The translations under genes and the position numbers were made by a program. DNA of 64,000 nt from Pseudomonas sp. A34-9. GTDB lineage: Bacteria; Pseudomonadota; Gammaproteobacteria; Pseudomonadales; Pseudomonadaceae. Location of the stretch: positions 3,808,501 through 3,872,500 of the forward strand of contig NZ_CP119967.1 of assembly GCF_029543085.1 (NCBI RefSeq), given 5' to 3'. The notes under the pieces are model-generated. The model saw nothing but the letters and a program-made list of their open reading frames with translations. It was not told the DNA's origin and made no database searches. This document shows, piece by piece, positions 19,201 to 28,200 of this stretch (positions are counted from its first letter, which is position 1; each line of letters opens with the position of its first letter).

Positions 19201-22200
19201 TCGATGATCACCACGCGACCGCCGTTGAGCAACGGCCCCCAGATGTCCATGGTGCTGGCGTCGAACGCCGGGTTCGAGGCGAAGACCACACGATCCTGCG
19301 CATTGAAATCGGCGTAACCGTTATTCAGCACCAAACGGCCGATGCCACGGTGCGGCACCATCACCCCTTTCGGCGTGCCGGTGGAGCCGGAGGTGTACAT
19401 GATGTACGCCAGCGCCTCGGAAGACTGCACCAGGTTAGGGTTGTGCGTGGGTTGATCGCTGAGTTTCAGCCTGTCCAGATCGATACGCGGCGCGGCGTAA
19501 TCGATGACTTCGCCGCTCAGGGTCAGCAGCGCGGCCGCCCGACAGTCCTCGACCATGAACGCCTGACGCTCGCTCGGCGCATGGATGTCCAGCGGCACAT
19601 AGGCCGCCGCGCACTTGGCAATCGCCAGTTGCGCCACCAGCAGTTCCAGCGAGCGTGGCAGCAGGATCGCCACGTGATCCCCCGGTTGCACGCCTTGGCC
19701 GATCAGGTGATGAGCCAGGCGATTGGCCTGCGCGTTCAGTTCGAAATAACTCAGCGATTGCGCGCCATGCACCGCCGCCACAGCCTTTGGATGCGCCGCC
19801 GCTTGTTGCTGGAAAATCCCGTGCACGGTCAGGGTCTGCGGGTAATCACGCGCGGTGGCGTTGAACTCGACGAGCAAGCGCTGACGTTCCTCCGCCGCCA
19901 GTAACGGCACGTGTTCGAGTACCGCGCGATCATCGCTGACCATCGCCTGCAACAGACGCTGGAAATAGCCGACAAAGCGGCGGACGGTCGATTCGTCGAA
20001 CAGCGCCGTGGCGTAGTTCAGCGAGCCGCGAATCACGCCGTTGACCTCGCCCAATGTCAGCGTCAGATCGAACTTGGCGACCTCGTCCGCGCCGGCCACC
20101 GCTTCCAGTGTCAGCTCGCCCAGCGCCAGTTGCGGCCCAATGTGACTGTCCCAGCTCAGAGTGGTCTGGAACAACGGGCTGTGCGCCAGGCTGCGCGCCG
20201 GTCGGGTGATTTCCACCACTTGCTCGAACGGCAGATCCTGATGCGCCTGCGCCTCCAGTGTCCGCGCCTTGACCCGTGCCAGCAGCGTTTCGACACTCGG
20301 CTCGCCCGAGGTATCGATGCGCAGCGCCAGGGTGTTGACGAACATGCCGATCAACCCTTCGATTTCAGCGCGGGTACGGTTGGCCACCGGCGAACCGATC
20401 ACCACATCGGTTTGCCCGGACAGACGACTCATCAGCAGTGCCCAAGCGCTCGTCATGGTCATGAACAGGGTCACGCCGTGACGTTGGCTCAAGGCCTTGA
20501 GCCCCGCGCTCAAGCGCTGGTCCAGCAGCACTTCGACGTTGCCGCCGGTGTAATCCTGTTGTGCCGGTCGCGGGCGATCGGTGGGCAGCGTCAACAAGGC
20601 CGGCGCACCGTCAAGGGTTTGCTGCCAGTACTCGCTTTGCCGCTGCAGCACCTCCCCGCTGAGCCAGCGTCGTTGCCACACCGCGTAATCGCCGTATTGC
20701 AACGTCAGCGCCGGCAGCGGATCGGGCTGCCCCTGGCTGAACGCCTGATACAACGCCATCAACTCGCGGGTCAGCACGCCCATCGACCAGCCGTCAGCAA
20801 CGATGTGATGCACGGTCAGCAACAGCACATGGTGATCGTCGGCCAAACGCACCAGTCGCCCGCGAATCAGCGAATCATTCTGCAGATCAAACGCTGTCGA
20901 GGCTTCCTGCGCCATTAATACTTGCAAGGTGTGCTCGGCGTGCGGCTGTTGGCGCAGATCGTCTACGCGCAGCAGCAAACCGCTGTCGACCGGGGCAATC
21001 GACACCTGCGCAGTGTCGTCGAGGCGGATGAAACGGCTGCGCAGGGTTTCGTGGCGCGCGATGATCCGCGCCAGCGCCGATTGCAGCGCGTCGACGTCGA
21101 GCAGACCGCGCAGGCGCAAACCGACAGGAATGTTGTACGCCGAGTTGCCACCCGTCATCTGCGCGAGGAACCACAGGCGTTGTTGGGCGAAGGACATCGG
21201 CAAAGCTTGATCTCGCGGTGCCGGCAAAATGTCCGCAAGCGTGCTACGCCCGGCACGATTCAATACTTCAGCGACTGCGCTCAATTGCGCATCGGCAAAC
21301 AGATCACTCAGCGCCAGTTCGACGCCGAGGCGCTGACGGATCAGCGAAACCATGCGCATCGCCAACAGCGAATGACCGCCGAGTTCGAAGAAGTGGTCAT
21401 GACGGCCGACCTGCCCGACTTGCAGGACTTCGGCCCAGATCTGCGCCAGTGCGATTTCCTGCTCACCTTGTGGCGCGACATATTCGCGGGTCGGCAGCGC
21501 GACCAGATCCGGTTTCGGCAACGCCTTGCGGTCGACCTTGCCATTGGCAGTCAGCGGCAACGCCTCGAGCCTGACAAACGCCGCCGGCACCATGTAATCC
21601 GGCAACTGCGTCAACAGCTGTGCGCGCAACTCGCCGACCACCAGCGGCTCGGCCTCAACCTGTTCGGTGAAGTACGCCACCAGTCGCGGTTGGCCGGGTT
21701 CGTCTTCACGGGCCAGCAATACGGCTTCCTTGACCCCGGGGAGCTGATTGAGCCGGGTCTCGATTTCACCCAGCTCAATGCGCATCCCACGGATTTTCAC
21801 CTGGTCGTCGTTACGTCCCAGATAGTCGAGCGTGCCGTCTTCGCGCCAACGGGCAAGGTCACCGGTGCGGTACATGCGCGCATTGGCCGTGGTGCTGAAC
21901 GGGTCGCGCAGGAAGCGCTCGGCGGTCAGGTCGGCGCGGTTCAGATAACCCCGGGCCACACCGGCCCCGCCCACGTACAACTCGCCCATGACGCCCATCG
22001 GCACCGGCCTTTGCTGCTCGTCGAGCACATAAACCGCCGCGTTCGCCACCGGTTTGCCGATGTGCAACGCCGCACCGACTTCAATGCGGCCCGACGTGGC
22101 GACCACAGTGGCCTCGGTCGGGCCGTAGTTGTTGATCACCGCAAAGCGCTGCTCGCGGCTGAACTGACGCAGGCGATCGCCACCGATCAACAGAGTGCGC

Positions 22201-25200
22201 AAGGTTGGATGATCAAGGTTCTGGTTAAGTGCGTATTCGGCGACCGGTGTCGGCAAAAAGCTCACGTCCAGCGGTTGCGCGCGCCACCAGTCGAGCAACC
22301 CATCAATGTCTTCGACGCCGTCATGGGTCGGTGCCAGGTGCAAGGTCGCGCCCGCGCACAGGGCCGGCCAGACTTCCCACGCCATCGCATCGAAGCCAAA
22401 CCCGGCAAGGCTTGAGGTGTGGCTGCCGGCGCGTAAATCGAACGCTTCACAGTGCCAGTCGACCAGATTGGACAACGTCTGATGCTCGACCATGACCCCT
22501 TTGGGCAGACCGGTCGAACCCGAGGTGTAGATCACATAGGCGAGGTGCGCAGCGGTCAAGCCCGGCACCGCCGGGTTGTGCTGCGCCTGCGCCGGCCATG
22601 CGCACAGATCGACATCGATCACTGGCACGCTCAGTTGCGGCAGTCGCTCATGCAGATCGCTTTGAGTGAGCACCGCGACCGGTGCGCTGTCGCTCAGCAA
22701 ATAACTGATCCGTTCGGCGGGATGCGCCGGGTCAACCGGCACATAGCCGGCGCCAGCCTTGAGTATGGCGACCAGCCCGACCAACGTGTCCAGACCACGA
22801 CGGGCAACGATGGCCACGCGGTCATCGGCTTTTACCCCGATGGCGATCAAGTGATGCGCCAACGCATTGGCCTGGCGATTGAGCTGCAAGTACGTCAGGG
22901 GCTGCGCGGCAAACAGCGCAGCCACGGCTTGCGGACGCGCAGCGACCTGCGCCTCGAAGCGCTGCGCAATCGTCAGCCCACGCGGGTAGTCAGCCTTGGT
23001 CGCGTTGAAGCCCGCCAGCAACTGTTCACGCTCGTGCACCGGCAGGATCGACAACCGATCAAAACCCACATGCGGCGTGTGCTCCAGCGTATCAAGCAAC
23101 ACGCACAACGCAGCCTGCATGTACCCGCAGATACGCTGCGCATCAATGCCGGCCCCGGCCAATACTTTCAGGCTGAAACCTTCACCGAGATCGTCAACGC
23201 TGAGGGTCAGGCGATAGTTGGTGTGCTCCTCGGCCTCGAGCAATTGCATGCCCTGCCACGCGGTTTGCACCTCGGCGGATACCGGCCCGGCCGGGGCGCT
23301 GTGACGGTAATTGAGCAATGTGCTGAACAGCGGCGTGCCCGATGGCATCGCGCTGCACTGTTGCACCTGCGCCAGTTGCGCATGCTCATGAGCGAGTAGC
23401 TGACTCAGGCGTTCATGGGTGGCCAGCGCCGCCCCTTTGACGCTGTGTGCATTGAGTTCAATGCACAACGGCAAGGTGTTGATGAACACACCGAGTGCCC
23501 GCTCCGAGCCTTCACCGCCCTGCAATCGGCCGAGCAACACCGTGCCAAACACCACGGCATCGCGCCCGGACAACTGCCCCAAAACTTGCGCCCAGGCGAG
23601 GTGCATCAGGCTGGCGGCGCTGACACCCAGGCGCCGCGCCTGCTGACGGATGTCGCGGCTCAGACCGAGGTCGAGGGTCAACCGCGCCTGCTCAGCCAGC
23701 CCCTCCTGTGCCGGGGCCTGGCCGTACGGCAAGGTTGGCTCATCGACGTCGCCGAGCATGTCGCGGAAGAAGCTTTCATGCTGCTCATCGCTCATACCGG
23801 CCAGTGTCTGCGCGACGTAATGCCTGTACGGCACCGACTCGGGGAGACGTTGCGGCTGGCCGCTGAGGAAGGCCTGCATTTCGTGTTGCAGCACTTCCAG
23901 CGCGACGTGGTCCATCACCAAATGATGGAACAGCAGCAACGCGACAACCCGCTGATTGACTGCGTCCCACGCGTGGACCACGCGCATCAGCGGCGCCTGA
24001 TTGACGGCCATGCGGTAACGGCCGGCATCGAAGCGAGCGCGCAACTGCGCCAATGCATCGCCGTTCACGTCCTCCAGCGCAATACCTTCGCAGAACAGCG
24101 AGGCCTGGCGCCAAACCACTTGCACCGGGTCTGCGAGGCCTTCCCAGAACAGCGAGGTGCGCAGAATGTCGTGGCGCTGAATGACCTTCTGCAACGCCTC
24201 TGTGAAGGCGTTCAGACGTTGTTCATCGGCAAACGCAAACTGTGCCTGCAACACGTAGGGGTCGCCCTGACCAGCCGCCAGGTGATGGAACAGAATGCCC
24301 GTCTGCAACGGCGCCAGCGGATAAATGTCCTGCACATTAGCCGTGCCGCCGGGGATGCTGGCGACGATGCGGTCAAGGGTCGCTTGATCGAGCGTCACCA
24401 GTGGCAGCAGTTCCGGCGTGATACGCGTGCAGTCAGGCGTAATGCGATTGGCCGGGACTTCGGCTTGCGGCTCGCCACCGGCGGCCGCCGCCAACGCGGC
24501 GAGCGTCGGCTGGTTGAACAGCACGCGAATGTCGGCGCTGAGGCCGGCACGACGCATTTTCGCCAGCAGATTTACTGCCAGCAACGAGTGGCCGCCCAGC
24601 TCAAAGAAGTGGTCGTGTCGCCCTACCCGTTCCACGTTGAGCAATTCGGCCCAGAGCGCAGCGAGGAGGATTTCCACTTCGCCGACCGGCGCCTCGTACT
24701 CACGCGCGGCCAATGCCGCCAGATCCGGCGCCGGCAGCGCCTTGCGCTCGAGTTTGCCGTTAGCACTCAGCGGCAATCCATCGAGATGCACGAACACGGC
24801 AGGGACCATGTAGTCCGGCAGGTGCTCCAGCAAATGGCTGCGCAGCGTTTCGATGTCCGACCGCTCCCCGGTGTAATACGCGACCAGACGCTTATCGCCG
24901 GGCACGTCCTCGCGGGCCAGCACCACCGCTTCCTGCACCCCCTCGATCTGGGTAAGGCGTGCCTGGATTTCACCCAGTTCGATGCGCAAGCCACGGATTT
25001 TCACCTGGTCGTCATTGCGGCCCAAGTATTCGATGTTGCCGTCGGCCAGATAGCGGGCGACGTCGCCGGTGCGGTACATACGGCCATTGGCCTGGAACGG
25101 ATCATTGAGAAAGCGTTCGGCGCTCAGCTCGGGCCGATTGAGGTAACCACGGGCCACCTGCACGCCACCGATGTACAACTCACCGACAACGCCTTGCGGC

Positions 25201-28200
25201 ACCGGTTGTTGTTGGCCATCGAGGATGTACATGCGGGTGTTGGCGATCGGTTTGCCGATCGGCGTGTTGTCCGCGGTTTGCTCCAGCGGCCCGGCGCAAT
25301 TCCACGCGGTCACGTCGACGGCGGCTTCCGTCGGGCCATAGAGGTTGTGCAACTCACTGCCCGGCAATTGCCGTTTGAACCGCCGCACCAGACTGCCCGG
25401 CAACGCTTCACCGCTGCACATCACCTGACGTAGTTCCGAGCAACGCCGGGTGTCGCCATGGGCAAGGAACACGTCGAGCATCGACGGTACAAAGTGCAGC
25501 GTGGTAATCCGTTCTTGCTCGATGATTTCGCTGAGATACAGCGGGTCCTTGTGCCCACCGGGCTGCGCCATGACCAGACGTGCGCCGGTCATCAGCGGCC
25601 AGAAAAACTCCCACACCGACACGTCAAAACTGAACGGAGTCTTCTGCAACACCGTGTCCGCCGCTGTCAGTGGATAGGCGTCCTGCATCCACAGCAAGCG
25701 GTTGACTACTGCGGTGTGTTCGTTGATCACGCCTTTTGGCTGGCCGGTCGAACCGGAGGTGTAGATCACGTAGGCCGTGTGCTGCGGGGTCAACTCGGCG
25801 GTGGACAAAGGGTCGCTCGGCAGCGACTGCCAGTGCGCCTGATCGAGATTGATCAGCGGCACGGTGACGTCACCGAGCAGCCCGCCAGTGGAACCTTGCA
25901 CGAGCACCGCCAGCGGCGCGCTGTCGTCCAGCATGTAGGCCAGACGCTCCAGTGGATACGTCGGGTCCAGGGGCACGTAACCGCCGCCGGCCTTGAGGAT
26001 CGCCAGCAGGCCGACAACCATGTCCAGACCGCGCTCGACGCAAATCGCCACCCGTGAATCCGCCTGCACGCCCAAGCCACGCAAGTGCCGCGCCAATTGG
26101 CTGGCCTTGGCGTCCAGTTCAGCATAGGTCAAGCGCTGCTCACCGGCGACCACCGCCGGAGCCTGTGGCGTGCGCGCCACTTGCGCCTCGAACAGACCGT
26201 GGAGGGTCTGCTCAAGGTTGTAATCCACAGCCGTGGCATTGAAATCATTCAGCAGCCGCTGTTGTTCGTCCTCTGCCAGTAGCGGTGCGTGTTCCAGCAC
26301 CGTTTGATCATTGGCGACCATCGCCTGCAACAGACGCTCGAAATAGCCGGCGAAACGCAGCACCGTCGCTTCGTCAAACAGTGCCGTGGCGTACTCCAGC
26401 GAACCACGAATCACACCGTTGGACTCGGCCAGGTTCAGCGACACATCGAACTTGGCGAAGTGACTCGGCTCCGCCACGCCTTCCAGGGTCAAATCACCGA
26501 GGGCCAGCGCCGGGCCTTGCAGACCGTCCCAACTGAGCAACGTCTGGAACACCGGGCTGTGCGCCAGACTGCGCGGTGGCCGGATGATTTCCACCACCTG
26601 CTCGAACGGCAGATCCTGATGGGCCTGGGCTTGCAGCGTCAGGGCCTTTACCCGCGCCAGCAGCGCTTCGCTGCTCAACTCGCCCGAGGTATCGATACGC
26701 AAGGCCAGGGTGTTGACGAACATGCCGATCAAGCCTTCGATCTCGGCACGGGTGCGGTTGGCTACGGGCGAACCGATCACCACCTCCGACTGACCGGACA
26801 AACGACTGAGCAGCATCGCCCAGGCGCTCATCAACGTCATGTACAGCGTCACGCCGTGACGCTGGCCCAGCGCCCTGAGCCCGGCACTCAAGCGTTCATC
26901 GAGCACCACGTCGACGCTGCTGCCGGCGTAATCCTGCTGCGCCGGTCGTGCACGATCGGTCGGTAACATCAACAACGCCGGAGCGCCGGCCAGGGTCTGC
27001 TGCCAGTATTCACTTTGGCGCTGCAGCACCTCGCCGCTCAGCCAGCGCCGCTGCCACACCGCGTAATCAGTGTATTGCAGCGCCAGCGGCGGCAGTGGAT
27101 CAGGCTGGCCATGACTGAAGGCCTGATACAACGCCATCAGTTCGCGGGTCAGAACCCCCATCGACCAGCCGTCAGAGATGATGTGGTGCAGGGTCAGCAA
27201 CAGCACGTGATGATCGTCGGCGAGCCGCACCAACCGACCGCGAATCAGCGCATCGTCCTGCAAGTCGAACGGCCCGGACGCTTCGCCCTGAATCAGCGCC
27301 TGCAAGGTTTCGTCGGGTTGCGGGTGCTGGCGCAGGTCTTCGACGCGCAGCAGCAGACCGCTGTCGACCGGCGCGATCAGCACTTGCGCCTGGTCATTGA
27401 ACTGGGCGAAACGGCTGCGCAGCGTTTCATGCCGCGCGACGATGCGCGCCAAGGCTTGCTGCAGGGCCGGTTCATTCAACTGGCCACGCAGGCGCAACCC
27501 GATGGGAATGTTGTACGCGGTGTTGGCACCTTCCATTTGCGCGAGAAACCACAAACGTTGCTGGGCGAACGACAGCGGCAAGGCACCGTCACGGGCCACC
27601 GCGACAATTTCCGGTTGCGTGCTGCGCCCGGCCTGCGCCACCGCCTCGGCGACCGCTGCCAGTTCGGCGTTCGCAAACAGATCGCCCAGCGCCAGTTCCA
27701 CACCAAGACGCTGGCGAACCTGCGACACCATGCGCATGGCCAACAGTGAATGGCCACCGAGTTCGAAGAAATGGTCCTGACGCCCGACCCGCTCCACTTG
27801 CAGCACTTGCGCCCAGATCTGCGCCAGGGCGCTTTCGAGTTCGTTGTGCGGCGCCTCGTATTCGCGAGTGAACAGCGCCGCACGCTCGGGTTTCGGCAAG
27901 GCCTTGCGGTCGACCTTGCCATTGGCGGTCAACGGCAGTGCGGCGAGTCTGACGAAGGCCACCGGCACCATGTAATCCGGTAACTGGGTCAACAGGTGCG
28001 CGCGCAACTCGGCCACCGCCAGTGGTTCGACCTGACTCTGCTCGGTGAAATAGGCCACCAGGCGCGGTTGCCCGGGTTCATCTTCGCGCGCCAGCAGCAC
28101 GGCTTCCTGGATGCCGGGCAACTGGTTGAGGCGGGTTTCGATTTCGCCAAGTTCGATACGTACGCCACGGATTTTCACCTGATCGTCGTTACGCCCCAGG